Under the pieces are notes generated by a model. The model was not told the origin of the DNA, searched no databases, and worked only from the letters and a program-made list of their open reading frames with translations. Made by a program: the position numbers and the translations under genes. From NCBI RefSeq assembly GCF_938039205.1, contig NZ_CALHVM010000029.1, positions 1 through 51,072 of the forward strand: a stretch of DNA of 51,072 bases, written 5' to 3'. Within the stretch, counting starts at the first letter, position 1. Every line of letters begins with the position of its first letter. Below are positions 26,121 to 35,466 of the stretch, in pieces. Source of the stretch: an uncultured Campylobacter sp. Lineage in GTDB: Bacteria; Campylobacterota; Campylobacteria; Campylobacterales; Campylobacteraceae.

Positions 26121-26147
26121 AACTCGCCTCAAACGAGGCGAGTTTTT
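26121..26147 (+). terminator. Terminator of the siderophore operon
   Basis: A perfect 10-bp stem AACTCGCCTC/GAGGCGAGTT with an AAAC loop, followed by TTT, 20 nt after the receptor stop. Confidence 0.85.
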
Positions 26148-26161
26148 CTACGAAACGATTA

Positions 26162-26175
26162 GGAACGATTTTTGC
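26162..26175 (+). promoter_or_regulatory. Sigma-54 (RpoN) promoter of fliK-flgD-flgE
   Basis: GGAACGATTTTTGC matches the -24/-12 pattern, with GG and GC separated by exactly 10 nt, and matches the Campylobacter form GGAAC-N-TTTGC. It lies 33 nt before the fliK ATG. Hook and hook-length genes are RpoN/FlgR-dependent class 2 flagellar genes in Campylobacter, so position and gene class agree. Confidence 0.8.
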
Positions 26176-26208
26176 ATACCCTTTGAAAGTTAAATTTAAA
26201 GGGTTTTT

Positions 26209-27657
26209 ATGCAGACTACTCAAAACGATATTTTATCATTTGACGCGAGCATCAAAGGCGGCGTGAAAAAGCAGAGCAAAAGCTCGCAAAAAGGCGGTAA
26301 AGAGGACGGCGAGTTTCTCTCTATGGTGCTAGACGCGGCCGCTAAAAAGGGTGAAAATTTAAGCGAAAAAGATCTAAAAGAGATGGCAAAAGCCGTAAAT
26401 TTATCCGCCCAAACGGCTCAAAACGGGCAAATCAAAGCGCCTATCCAAAGCACGGACGTAAAAGAAATTTTAGGCGAGGAAGCGGCGGAAAATTTATTTG
26501 AAAACGCGACTTTTATGCAGCTTTTGCAAATTTTAGAGATGCTTAGCGGCGGCGAAAAAATCAGCAAATTTCCAAATTTCGAAAACCGCTTAGCCAAAGC
26601 GCTCTCAAGCGAAACGACGCTAAACGAGCTAAGGGGAGCCAAAAATCTAAACGAGCTCATCGAAATAGCAAATAAGCTAAATTTAGGTCTAGAAAATATC
26701 GAAGTAACACAAGCTCAGGCGGACGAGCTAGGTGAGATGTTTCCGAGTTTGGCGAAAAAAGATTTCTTTGAACCCGTAACGCCAAAGAAAAATTTCGCTT
26801 TTAGCGAGCTAAAAAACAAGGTCGAAGAGACGATAAGCGCAAGCGAGCCAGAACCCAAAGATACGCTAAATAAACTACTCGCCGCCGTACAAGAAGAGCA
26901 AAACAAAGCCCAGCCCAAAGACGTCAATGCAAAAGCGCAAGACGTGCAAAATTTGGCTCAAAACTCCAAAATCATAAAAGAAGCGGTAAAAAACGATGGC
27001 GAAAAAGAGACAAATTTAAAAGACGATAAGCCAAACCTCAAAGCCGAAAGCGATCTAAATTTAACCGCCGCAAAAAGCGAAAAATCGGGGCTCGGTCAAG
27101 ACTCTAAAAAGATAAATTTGCAAAATTTGCTATTTCCGGAGCGCGAAAACGCTGAGGAGCAAATTTTAACCGAGACCCAAAGCGATAACGGCGAAAATAA
27201 CGAACTAAACGCTATAGTAAAAGATGTCATCTCAAACGCCAAGGCGCAAAGCAGGAATTTCCAAGCCGTGCGCGAGACATTTGATAACTTTAGCTCAAAT
27301 TTAAAAGAGCAGGTCGCGGCCTACAAATCGCCTTTCATGCGATTTAACATCACGCTAAATCCACTAAATTTGGGCGAAGTCGAGATCACGATGGTAAATC
27401 GCGGCAACAATCTGCACATAAATTTTAGCTCCAACACGCAGACGATGAACCTGTTTTTACAAAATCAGGCCGAGTTTAAAAACAGCCTCGTAAATATGGG
27501 TTTTACCGAGCTTGAGATGAACTTTAGCGATCAAAATCAGCCAAAAAAAGAGCAAGGGCAAAAGAGCTACAAAGGCTCCAAATTTAGCTCCGACGACGCT
27601 GAGCAAAGCGAACCGTCCGCGCCTCGTTTAGAGCTCGTCGTTCCGCGCTACGTGTAA
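26209..27657 (+). CDS. fliK: Flagellar hook-length control protein FliK
   Basis: A 482-aa protein secreted by the flagellar export apparatus that measures hook length and switches substrate specificity. The long N-terminal and middle part is low-complexity, rich in Lys, Glu, Asn and Ala. The conserved C-terminal hook domain is clear at about 375-460: FNITLNPLNLGEVEITM, then LHINFSSNTQTMNLFL and FKNSLVNMGFTELEMNF. Gene order fliK-flgD-flgE supports the call. Expression should start at the sigma-54 promoter upstream. Confidence 0.93.
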   Translation: MQTTQNDILSFDASIKGGVKKQSKSSQKGGKEDGEFLSMVLDAAAKKGENLSEKDLKEMAKAVNLSAQTAQNGQIKAPIQSTDVKEILGEEAAENLFENATFMQLLQILEMLSGGEKISKFPNFENRLAKALSSETTLNELRGAKNLNELIEIANKLNLGLENIEVTQAQADELGEMFPSLAKKDFFEPVTPKKNFAFSELKNKVEETISASEPEPKDTLNKLLAAVQEEQNKAQPKDVNAKAQDVQNLAQNSKIIKEAVKNDGEKETNLKDDKPNLKAESDLNLTAAKSEKSGLGQDSKKINLQNLLFPERENAEEQILTETQSDNGENNELNAIVKDVISNAKAQSRNFQAVRETFDNFSSNLKEQVAAYKSPFMRFNITLNPLNLGEVEITMVNRGNNLHINFSSNTQTMNLFLQNQAEFKNSLVNMGFTELEMNFSDQNQPKKEQGQKSYKGSKFSSDDAEQSEPSAPRLELVVPRYV

Positions 27658-27704
27658 ATTTGGAATCAAATTTGCTTGAGATATAAAAATTTAAAGGATA
27701 AAAG

Positions 27705-28409
27705 ATGTCAAACGGACTAGAAACCAATAACTTTACGGTAAACAACCAGGCCGCCAAAAAATCAGCGGACGCCCTACAAAAGGCCGCAGGCACCAATCCA
27801 AATGCCCAGCTAGACAAGGACGCTTTTATGAAACTTCTTTTAACCGAGCTTCAGTATCAAGATCCGACAAGCCCGATGGATACGGAAAAAATGCTAACCC
27901 AAACTAGCCAGCTAGCCTCGCTTGAAATGCAAGAAAATACGAACAAAATGATGCAAAAGCTAGCCGACCAGCTAAAAAATAGCACAAATATGTACGCCGT
28001 CGGAGTGCTAGGCAAGATGGCTAAAATCGGCGATAGCGGCATCGTAAAAGAAGAAGGCTCGGGCGTCAAATTTGCGGGATTTTTAGAAAGCGCGGCAAAA
28101 GGCGGCACGATAAATATCAAAGACGGCACCGGTAAACTCGTAAGAAAGCTAGAATTCGGCCAAGCTAGCGCCGGAGCCAATACCTTTGAGTGGGACGGCA
28201 AGGATAGCGCAGGCAACGACGCAAAAGCAGGCACCTACTCGGTAGAGATAAACTACGTCGATCACGCTGGCGGCGCCAAAACCGGCGGCGTAGGCAACTA
28301 TCTCGTAGAGGGCGTCAAATTTATCGATGGCGTCGCACAGGTAAAGGTCGGCGGACAATACGTCAGCATCGACAAAGTCAAAGAATTTACCGAGCCGTCA
28401 AAAGGATAA
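27705..28409 (+). CDS. flgD: Flagellar hook assembly scaffold FlgD
   Basis: A 234-aa cap protein that guides hook subunit polymerisation. The FlgD N-terminal signature is visible: DAFMKLLLTELQYQDPTSPMD, then TSQLASLEMQENTNKM. The C-terminus carries the FlgD Ig-like/Tudor region (KLVRKLEFGQASAGANTFEWDGKD). The ATG follows AAAGGAT; flgE begins 4 nt after the stop. Confidence 0.95.
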   Translation: MSNGLETNNFTVNNQAAKKSADALQKAAGTNPNAQLDKDAFMKLLLTELQYQDPTSPMDTEKMLTQTSQLASLEMQENTNKMMQKLADQLKNSTNMYAVGVLGKMAKIGDSGIVKEEGSGVKFAGFLESAAKGGTINIKDGTGKLVRKLEFGQASAGANTFEWDGKDSAGNDAKAGTYSVEINYVDHAGGAKTGGVGNYLVEGVKFIDGVAQVKVGGQYVSIDKVKEFTEPSKG

Positions 28410-28413
28410 ATCC

Positions 28414-30045
28414 ATGGTAAGAAGCCTATATAACGGCGTTAGCGGCGTGAGAACGCAGGGATTTAGCATGGATGTTTGGGCGAACAACATCGCCAACATA
28501 AACAACGTCGGCTTTACCGCTTCGATACCGGAATTTAAAAGCATCTTTTATCAGACATCCTTTGCCGCCGGCAATAATCCGACGCAGGATCAAGTCGGCC
28601 TGGGTGCTACGGGTATGACGACGGCGCTTAGCTTTTACAAGCAAGGCCCGTTTATGAAAACGGATAACGTTTTAGATATGGCGATAGGCGGCAAGGGGTT
28701 TTTTGGCGTAACGAACGGCTCTGGCACATACTATACGCGTGCCGGCAGCTTTGGCGTAGATAAAGAAAGATATCTCGTAACAAATCAAGGCAACTACGTC
28801 CTAGGCACGCAAAATACGCTAACACAAGTCACTCCAAGCCAGGGCGCGATAGAGGCTTTCGGTAGAGTTAACGGACGAGCCGCAGTCACGCAAGCCTACA
28901 CTCTGGGCGCCGACACTACAGACCTTGACGTCGGCGACATCGGCTCTCAGGGCAAAATTCGCCTACCGGAGTTTTTGTATCTACCAACCAAACCGACTTC
29001 AAAGGTAACTTTTAAAGGAAATCTCGACTCATCTTTTAAAACCGAGCCAACCACTTCGCCAGTCGATAACGCTACATATAATAGCAGCATAGATAACCCC
29101 TCTAGAACTATAAATTTACGCGGGCGAGTCACGGCTGACGATACGATAACCCGCCCCAGAAAAGGCGATCTAGTAACCGTAACGGCAACCGACGCGAATG
29201 GTAAAACAGCTGAATTTAGCACTCCGATCGACGAAAACGGCAACTGGAGCATAAGTCAGAAATTTGAAAGAGATTTTGATCTAACGACCGCCCCAAATTT
29301 GACCGCAAAAATAAACACGACTAAAGAAGCGGCAAATCAGGAAAAATTCGTAACCGAGCTTTTAAATGCGGACGGCACAAAAAATAAACTTGAGCTAACG
29401 CTAACAAAACGCGTACCTCAGGGTGCTAACGGTACAGTTTGGGATGCGGCGGCAACCGTAAAAGACGCAAGCGGAGCAGTAGTTTCAAATACTAACGGCG
29501 AGCTAAATTTTGATTACGAAGGTAGGCTTGTTAGCTCTACTTTAAGCGCCCTAGATAATAACGGCTCGCAAATAGAGTTAGACTTCGGCACTCCCGTGGC
29601 TGCGGGTCAAATTTACTCAGGCGTCACTAGCGCGTCTCAAGCCAAAAGTATCTCGATCGCGCAAGACGGCGTACGCGAGGGTATTTTAAAGGATTATTAC
29701 ACCAACGATTCTGGAAATATCTTGGCGCAGTTTACAAACGGCCAAGTCCGCTCCGTCGGCAAAGTTGCTCTCTATCACTTCCAAAACGAGCAGGGACTTG
29801 CAAAAATGGGCGATAATATCTATTCGCAAAGCGCGAATTCCGGCGCGGCCTTTTTCTATAAAGACGCAGGTGGCAAAAGTATTTACGGCGCCAAACTGGC
29901 TAGCAGCACGCTAGAACAGTCAAACGTCGATCTAGCGCAGGCTCTGACGGAAGTCATCGTCACGCAAAAAGCCTACGACGCTAACGCCAAGAGTATCACG
30001 ACTAGCAACGAAATGCTCCAGCGCGCAATCGAGCTAAAACGCTAA
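28414..30045 (+). CDS. flgE: Flagellar hook protein FlgE family
   Basis: A 543-aa axial protein. The N-terminal rod-hook motif is SLYNGVSGVRTQG with NNIANINNVGFTAS, and the C-terminal Flg_bbr_C helix is SNVDLAQALTEVIVTQKAYDANA. Length and position after fliK-flgD match C. jejuni Cj0043. Epsilonproteobacteria often carry a second, longer hook gene elsewhere, so whether this one forms the main hook is uncertain. Residues about 230-282 form an Ig-like insert (NLRGRVTADDTITRP, then ENGNWSI) in the variable surface domain. Confidence 0.9.
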   Translation: MVRSLYNGVSGVRTQGFSMDVWANNIANINNVGFTASIPEFKSIFYQTSFAAGNNPTQDQVGLGATGMTTALSFYKQGPFMKTDNVLDMAIGGKGFFGVTNGSGTYYTRAGSFGVDKERYLVTNQGNYVLGTQNTLTQVTPSQGAIEAFGRVNGRAAVTQAYTLGADTTDLDVGDIGSQGKIRLPEFLYLPTKPTSKVTFKGNLDSSFKTEPTTSPVDNATYNSSIDNPSRTINLRGRVTADDTITRPRKGDLVTVTATDANGKTAEFSTPIDENGNWSISQKFERDFDLTTAPNLTAKINTTKEAANQEKFVTELLNADGTKNKLELTLTKRVPQGANGTVWDAAATVKDASGAVVSNTNGELNFDYEGRLVSSTLSALDNNGSQIELDFGTPVAAGQIYSGVTSASQAKSISIAQDGVREGILKDYYTNDSGNILAQFTNGQVRSVGKVALYHFQNEQGLAKMGDNIYSQSANSGAAFFYKDAGGKSIYGAKLASSTLEQSNVDLAQALTEVIVTQKAYDANAKSITTSNEMLQRAIELKR

Positions 30046-30049
30046 ATTT

Positions 30050-30075
30050 AACCCGCAAATTTGACGCGGGTTTTT
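30050..30075 (+). terminator. Terminator after flgE
   Basis: AACCCGC (30050-30056) and GCGGGTT (30066-30072) form a 7-bp stem with a 9-nt loop followed by T residues, directly after the flgE stop. Confidence 0.75.
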
Positions 30076-30193
30076 AAATTTAGCTGCAACCGTAAAGCCA
30101 AATTTGACGCGCTCAAATAGCTTGCTTTTAAGATATCTAAATAAATTTTTAGCTAAAATCAGCCCCGAAAATTTACCGAATAAAGAAAAAATT

Positions 30194-31216
30194 ATGAACC
30201 GAAAAAGAATCTACAATCCAAGCTCAAATGAAAATTTGACCGATCGCCGCGTATTTAACGGCAATCCGCACGGCATCTTAAATTTCACCAAGGCAAAATA
30301 TCAATGGGCGCTCAAGCTCTGGGACCTGATGGAAGCTAACACCTGGTTTCCAAAAGAGGTTGACACCACGGACGACGTGCGCGACTACGCCTACAACCTC
30401 ACACAGGCCGAAAAGCGCATGTATGACCTAGTCTGGAGCCAGCTCATCTCGATGGATAGCTTTCAGACAAACAACCTAGCTGACAACATCAACCCTTACA
30501 TCACCGCGCCAGAGATCAACGCCGTACTAAGCCGTCAAGCCTATGAAGAGGCAAACCACAGCAAGTCCTATGCCGTCATGGTCGAGGCGATCTGTGACAA
30601 CACCGACCTCATCTATGAGATGGAGAAGCACGACGACGTCTTACGCGAGAAAAACGACTACATCTCAAGCGTCTATGAAGAGCTTGCGGGTGAAGTGACT
30701 GACGAGAAGCTACTTCTTGCGATGGTTGCCAACCAAATTTTAGAGGGCATCTATTTTTACAGTGGCTTTACAGCGATCTACGCTCTAGCTCGCGCTGGCA
30801 AGATGCTAGGCTCAGCTCAGATGATCCGCTTCATCCAACGCGACGAGATCACACATCTGCTGTTATTTCAAAACATGATAAACAGCGTCCGCGCCGAGCG
30901 TCCGGATCTTTTCACGCCTGAAACCGAGGCTAAAATTTACGACATGTTTGAGCGCGCGGGCGAGCTTGAGATCAAATGGGGCAAATACATCACGCAAAAC
31001 CAGATCATGGGCTTTACCGACGACATCATCGAGCAATACATCCGCTACCTCATCGACCAGCGCCTAGTCGCCATCGGGCTAAAGCGCCGCTACAACGTCG
31101 CCCACCCAATAAAATGGGTCGATGATTTTGCTAAATTTAATGACCAAAAGTCAAATTTCTTTGAGGCAAAAGTGACCAACTACAGCAAGGGAAGCATCAG
31201 TTTTGACGACTTTTAG
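30194..31216 (+). CDS. nrdB: Class I ribonucleotide reductase beta subunit (R2)
   Basis: The radical-bearing subunit that, with NrdA, makes deoxyribonucleotides. In the 340-aa protein the metal ligands and radical site can be placed: D88 (ISMDSF), E119 and H122 in EEANHSKSY, the radical tyrosine Y126, and a second EXXH in RDEITHLLLF. The ATG at 30194 starts the conserved MNRKRIYNP region; an upstream in-frame start adds 30 residues without support. nrdA is not adjacent, as in C. jejuni. The nitrilase-like gene overlaps its 3' end by 14 nt. Confidence 0.94.
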   Translation: MNRKRIYNPSSNENLTDRRVFNGNPHGILNFTKAKYQWALKLWDLMEANTWFPKEVDTTDDVRDYAYNLTQAEKRMYDLVWSQLISMDSFQTNNLADNINPYITAPEINAVLSRQAYEEANHSKSYAVMVEAICDNTDLIYEMEKHDDVLREKNDYISSVYEELAGEVTDEKLLLAMVANQILEGIYFYSGFTAIYALARAGKMLGSAQMIRFIQRDEITHLLLFQNMINSVRAERPDLFTPETEAKIYDMFERAGELEIKWGKYITQNQIMGFTDDIIEQYIRYLIDQRLVAIGLKRRYNVAHPIKWVDDFAKFNDQKSNFFEAKVTNYSKGSISFDDF

Positions 31217-31973
31217 TCCAAATTTATACCCTATCGTCCTAACTGCGCCGACCCGCCAGCAAAGACAAGACGAACTGCTAGAAAAAATCGCCGTCGCGCC
31301 CGAAAATTCGGTCATCCTAGCTAGCGAGCTATGCGTTAGCGGATATGATTTCGACAGATTTTTTAGCGGCGCAAACCGCGCTATGCTGGGCGGCTCGATC
31401 GGTAGCTTTGATGCTATACTTTTTGAAGCCTTGCAAGAAGCGCTAACTCCCGATAAATTCCTCGGACTCACGCATCTAACAAGTCTAAACCGCGCCAAAG
31501 GACTCGCGCAAATTTCAATCACGCAGGCGCAAAAAAACGAAATTTATAACGAATTTATCCTGCTAAACAGCCAAAACGTCTTTTATACGCAAAACAAATC
31601 AAAGCTTTTTCGCCCGAATTTAGAACATGAAATTTTTGCTGCAGGCGACGAATCTGCGATAAAGCCTTTTGATTTTAAAGGGCTAAAAATCGGCGTTCTT
31701 ATTTGCTTTGAGCTTAGATTTGCCCATCTTTGGCAGCAACTAAAGGGCTGCGATGTCATCCTAGTGCCCGCCATGTGGGGCGAGGCGCGCCAGGACGCAT
31801 ATCTTACGCTTTGCAAGGCTCTAGCGCTTGCTAACAGCTGCTACGTCGTAGCCGCAAGTTCGCTTGATCTGGAGTTTTCGGGCGTGTTTTTGCCGAGCGG
31901 CGAATTTGCGAAAGAGGCTAAATTCGACTCAAATTTGATCCTTGAAACCAAACGAAATTTGGGGATTTTATGA
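31203..31973 (+). CDS. Carbon-nitrogen hydrolase (nitrilase superfamily)
   Basis: A 256-aa cytoplasmic amidase-type enzyme. The Glu-Lys-Cys triad can be placed at E42 (ASELCVSGYD), K134 or K132 (NKSKLFRPN) and C168 (GVLICFELRF). Substrate is unknown; superfamily members hydrolyse amides or repair deaminated thiols. The frame appears to start at a TTG that overlaps the nrdB end by 14 nt, with a weak AAGGGAAG upstream. The pcm ATG overlaps its stop by 4 nt, so the gene is in one unit with nrdB and pcm. Confidence 0.85.
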   Translation: MTTFSPNLYPIVLTAPTRQQRQDELLEKIAVAPENSVILASELCVSGYDFDRFFSGANRAMLGGSIGSFDAILFEALQEALTPDKFLGLTHLTSLNRAKGLAQISITQAQKNEIYNEFILLNSQNVFYTQNKSKLFRPNLEHEIFAAGDESAIKPFDFKGLKIGVLICFELRFAHLWQQLKGCDVILVPAMWGEARQDAYLTLCKALALANSCYVVAASSLDLEFSGVFLPSGEFAKEAKFDSNLILETKRNLGIL

Positions 31974-32602
31974 CCGCTCTTGAAAAATCAAAATGCACCA
32001 ACATGGCCGATGAGATCGGCGATATACTCACTCTGACGCCCTCTCTTTACAAGGCTCTTTGCGACACGCCGCGCGAGATCTTTGCGCCCGTCACTCGCCA
32101 CGCATACAGCCTAGACGCTCAGCCCATCGGCGGCAATCAATGGATCAGCTCGCCTCTAACGGTAGCCAAAATGACGCTAGCGCTCGAAGCCGAAGATATC
32201 GACAACGCTCTAGAGATCGGCTGCGGTAGCGGCTATCAGGCGGCGATTTTGTCGCATTTGGCGCACAGGGTTTTTAGCGTCGAGCGCATCGAAAAGCTCG
32301 CGAGCGAAGCCAAAAAACGCTTTGAGGCGCTTAAAATCCACAACGTTCACGTGCGATTTGATGACGGAAACGTTGGTTGGAAAAGCTATGCGCCATACGA
32401 TAGGATCTTGCTTTCGGCCGCAGCGCAGCAGGTGCCTCAGACGCTTTTTAACCAGTTAAAAAACGGCGGTATTTTAGTAGCTCCCATCAAAAAAGATGGC
32501 AAACAGTTTATCGTAAAATTTACAAAGGACGCTCGCGGCGAGATAACGCAAAAAGCGCTTGACGAGTGCTTATTCGTACCGCTTTTGGGCGGGATAGAGT
32601 AG
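31970..32602 (+). CDS. pcm: Protein-L-isoaspartate O-methyltransferase
   Basis: Repairs isoaspartyl damage in aged proteins using S-adenosylmethionine. The 210-aa product has the SAM motif LEIGCGSGYQ (81-90), the PCMT substrate region QPIGGNQWISSP (51-62), a post-motif VFSVERIEKL, and the C-terminal FVPLLGGIE. It overlaps the upstream amidase gene by 4 nt. Complete and ordinary for the family. Confidence 0.93.
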   Translation: MTALEKSKCTNMADEIGDILTLTPSLYKALCDTPREIFAPVTRHAYSLDAQPIGGNQWISSPLTVAKMTLALEAEDIDNALEIGCGSGYQAAILSHLAHRVFSVERIEKLASEAKKRFEALKIHNVHVRFDDGNVGWKSYAPYDRILLSAAAQQVPQTLFNQLKNGGILVAPIKKDGKQFIVKFTKDARGEITQKALDECLFVPLLGGIE

Positions 32603-32710
32603 CGCGAGCCGTCAAATTTGACACCGCTATTTTTACAAACTCCGCTTTTAAATTTAACTACGCAAACTCGTTTATCATGCAAATTTAGCCATACGTTAAA
32701 CCTAAAACTG

Positions 32711-32716
32711 TATAAT
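32711..32716 (+). promoter_or_regulatory. -10 box of the 72-aa gene
   Basis: A perfect TATAAT 32 nt before the ATG; no obvious -35 box. Confidence 0.5.
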
Positions 32717-32747
32717 CGTCATACAAATTCTTAGCAAAGGAGCTAAA

Positions 32748-32966
32748 ATGGCAACAGATCGCGAGTTGGTTAATTTCTCAGAGGAACACGAGCTAAATAC
32801 GGTGCTAGCAAGGCACGGCAAGGCCCAAAGCATCGCAAACCGCGAGGTGCTTTGCGAGCTCGGTAAAGAGTGCAAGGAAAAACTAGGCAAAAGAGTGCTA
32901 ACGCAAGATGAATTTGACGAGTTTTTAAAACCTGTTTTAAATCGCTTGGAAGATAAAAGAGCTTAA
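32748..32966 (+). CDS. Small conserved hypothetical protein
   Basis: A 72-aa charged, helical cytoplasmic protein (for example CELGKECKEKLGKRVLTQDEFDEFL). AAAGGAG precedes the ATG. It has its own -10 box upstream and a strong terminator overlapping its stop, so it is a complete single-gene unit. No family was recognised. The two Cys spaced CELGKEC might bind metal, but that is speculative. Confidence 0.75.
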   Translation: MATDRELVNFSEEHELNTVLARHGKAQSIANREVLCELGKECKEKLGKRVLTQDEFDEFLKPVLNRLEDKRA

Positions 32967-32991
32967 ATTTCGGGGGCTTTCCCCGAAATTT
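32965..32991 (+). terminator. Strong terminator after the 72-aa gene
   Basis: A perfect 11-bp stem AAATTTCGGGG/CCCCGAAATTT with a 5-nt loop, overlapping the stop codon. The AAATTT arms give it T-rich ends on both strands. Confidence 0.8.
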
Positions 32992-33241
32992 CTATCAAAT
33001 TTTCTAGTTAGATATTCCGCTATTTTTAAATTTATTTCTTTACATCACTATAAAAATCTCCAAATTTGCCAAATTTAATGCTCGCTTTGGTTAAATTTGA
33101 CTTCAAATTTAAAAACCCGCCAAAACAAACAAAATATCACCGAAATCCCAACGCGGCAAATTTAATATTAGCATAAACTCGGCGCAGTACCGAGAGAAAA
33201 TAATCCAAATCGAACCGCGCCGTATTTAACCGAGCTACGCC

Positions 33242-35239
33242 CTAAAAATGCACCTTAAATTTCGCCCAAAAGCTTCTGCCGGGCTCATAAAGCCTCGTGC
33301 CGTTCGGGATAGTCTCGTAGCCTGCGATACCGCCGCCGTAGCCGCCTTTTGAGTTATGATAGGCGTATTTGGCGTCGTTTAAATTTTCCGCCGCTAGCAA
33401 GAATTGATAATTTTTATATTTATAGCCTGCACTTAGCCCCAGCGTCCAAAAGCTATCGCTCTTACCCAGGTCCATGCCGCCCACATCGCCGTAGCCTTTT
33501 TGCGCGCGGTTTTGCGACGCGTTAGCGTAGAAGTCGGCTTTGACGAACCAGTCGGGCTTTTCTAAACCGGCGCTTAGTTTAAACGCTAGAGGCGAAACCT
33601 TAGGCAACGCGTCGCCGTCTTTTAGGCCTCCTGCATTTTTAGTCACCTTGCCGTAGACATAGGATACGCCCGCCCCCAGCCTAAACATATCGGCTAGCAG
33701 CGTAGTGCCCTCGATCTCGCCGCCGTATAGCAAGGCGTCGGTATTAAACGCATCTGAGGACATGCCCATAGGATTATATTTTAGCATGATATAATCATCC
33801 ATCTTTGAGACGAAAAAATTCGCGCTTAGCTCGTAGTTTTGATCTTTTAGTACGGCGCCAAAATCCAGCTGCGTGTTTCTTTCTTTACGTAGCTCTAAGT
33901 TCGCGTCCTTGTTCGTTTCCCAGTGATCAGGTAGTCTTTGTGCGTGACCTAGTCCTGCGTAAAGCGTTAAATTTTGCAGATATTTTTCGTATCTAAAAAA
34001 GCCTGAGAATAAATTTTCTTTCCTGCTCTTATGCGTTTTTAACAGTTTTCTCTCGCCCGCGTCCAGCCTAAGTCCGCCAAAAAGCCCGTAGTCGTTTTCT
34101 AGGACGTATTCGTTTTGAGTGTAGATCGTTTTATACGTTACCTTGCGCTCTTTTACGTGCGGCTTTGATACGGCTGCGTCCATTTCGGCTTTAGATACGC
34201 CGGCTCCGCCCGTTCCAGCGCCTCTCCACTTAAATACATCCTCAGAGTACCCAGCGCCAAGATAGCTTGTTAGATTGTCGAAATTTAGCTCACCTTCTAG
34301 CTTAAAGCCATACATATCGCGTATCGGGTGGCTGATGCTATATCCCTTGCCGCGCCCCGTGCCCGGCACTACCGGACGCATTGTGAAGTTGTCCATTATG
34401 TGATCGATTTGATGATAGTACGAACTTAGCCTGATCTTGTGCTCGCCAACATCTTGTTCAAATTTGAGTCCGAAAGACTTACGGTCAAACTGCACGCCGT
34501 CCCTCATCCTGTCCGCATACGCCGCTTCGCCCTCGCCCAGATCCGCGCTTAACTGTAAGGCAGTAGTTTCCGTCGGCGTTAGCGTGCCTACGAGCGAGAC
34601 GCTGTTACGTTTATAGTGTGTATGCATTTTCTGTCCGCCGCCGCTTTTATAGTCGCCGCTCTCATGGTGTCCGCCCGAGACCTCTAGGCTACCCAGCTCA
34701 TTCCCCGCTGCTACGTCCGCAGTAGTTTCAAACCGCTTAAAACTACCGCCAAGTACGCTTACGTTTCCTCCAAAGCTCGGTTTTGACAGCCTTGCTATCT
34801 CCCTATCGAAAAATATACCGCCGCTAATGAGCGCGCCGTATCTGACGTCTTGCGGGCCTTTTACGATACGAACCGAGCTGTAGTTTTGCGCCGAGATGTA
34901 GGTGATGGGCGTATCCATGCGCATGCCGCAGCCGCCGTTTAGCGTGCTACCGTCGATAAGTACGGGCAGCCTAGCCGCCGTTTGCGAGCGATAATAAACC
35001 TCGCTGCCGCCTCCGCCTTTACGCTCCATCGTAAAGCCGTTCAAATTTGAAAGCGATTTGGCGATGTCGCTGTTTTCCAGTATCGCGCCTTTTCCGGCTA
35101 TTTGGGCGTTTGTAGGCTCGTCGAGGGCTGATTTTTGCATTTTTGACGAGACGGTAACGGGACTCAGGCTTATCGCCTCCTCGGCGCTAAGCATCAAATT
35201 TGACGCCATGGCCAGTGCCAAAACGTAAGAAATTTTCAT
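33242..35239 (-). CDS. OprC/NosA-like TonB-dependent copper receptor
   Basis: A 665-aa outer-membrane receptor with a signal peptide ending near LMLSA. The plug has the copper-receptor pattern GGCGMRMDTPITYIS followed by IVKGPQDVRYG. The CxxxM site (C104, M108) and HxM site (H280, M282 in DHIMDNF) match the copper-binding residues described for Pseudomonas OprC. Other methionine- and histidine-rich stretches (HHESGDYKSGGGQKMHTHY) fit copper. The ATG at 35239 is chosen because CAGGAGCG lies upstream and the signal peptide begins there. Confidence 0.87.
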   Translation of the reverse strand: MKISYVLALAMASNLMLSAEEAISLSPVTVSSKMQKSALDEPTNAQIAGKGAILENSDIAKSLSNLNGFTMERKGGGGSEVYYRSQTAARLPVLIDGSTLNGGCGMRMDTPITYISAQNYSSVRIVKGPQDVRYGALISGGIFFDREIARLSKPSFGGNVSVLGGSFKRFETTADVAAGNELGSLEVSGGHHESGDYKSGGGQKMHTHYKRNSVSLVGTLTPTETTALQLSADLGEGEAAYADRMRDGVQFDRKSFGLKFEQDVGEHKIRLSSYYHQIDHIMDNFTMRPVVPGTGRGKGYSISHPIRDMYGFKLEGELNFDNLTSYLGAGYSEDVFKWRGAGTGGAGVSKAEMDAAVSKPHVKERKVTYKTIYTQNEYVLENDYGLFGGLRLDAGERKLLKTHKSRKENLFSGFFRYEKYLQNLTLYAGLGHAQRLPDHWETNKDANLELRKERNTQLDFGAVLKDQNYELSANFFVSKMDDYIMLKYNPMGMSSDAFNTDALLYGGEIEGTTLLADMFRLGAGVSYVYGKVTKNAGGLKDGDALPKVSPLAFKLSAGLEKPDWFVKADFYANASQNRAQKGYGDVGGMDLGKSDSFWTLGLSAGYKYKNYQFLLAAENLNDAKYAYHNSKGGYGGGIAGYETIPNGTRLYEPGRSFWAKFKVHF

Positions 35240-35285
35240 TTTCGCTCCTGCAAAATTAATATTTAATATTGAAATTGAAGCAAAA
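35240..35285 (-). promoter_or_regulatory. Leader of the OprC-like gene, similar to the HMA pair leader
   Basis: The minus strand contains CAATTTCA, then ATATTAAATATTAATTTT, then GGAGCGA. The same ordered words, with one- or two-base gaps, lead the HMA pair near 18357-18400. A shared operator, such as a Fur- or copper-type site, is a reasonable inference. Confidence 0.35.
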
Positions 35286-35466
35286 ATCAACTTAAATAAA
35301 GTATGAATATCTATGTAATGTTAATTATTTTGTGTGAAATTTAGCTCAAATCCTGATATTTCGGTCGTTTGCGTTAAGTGTGTAGAAAAGTAACTTTAAA
35401 GGATTAGAATTATAAATTTAAGTAATCTCGGTTTCATCAAATTTGAGCTAAACGAAACCGAGATTA

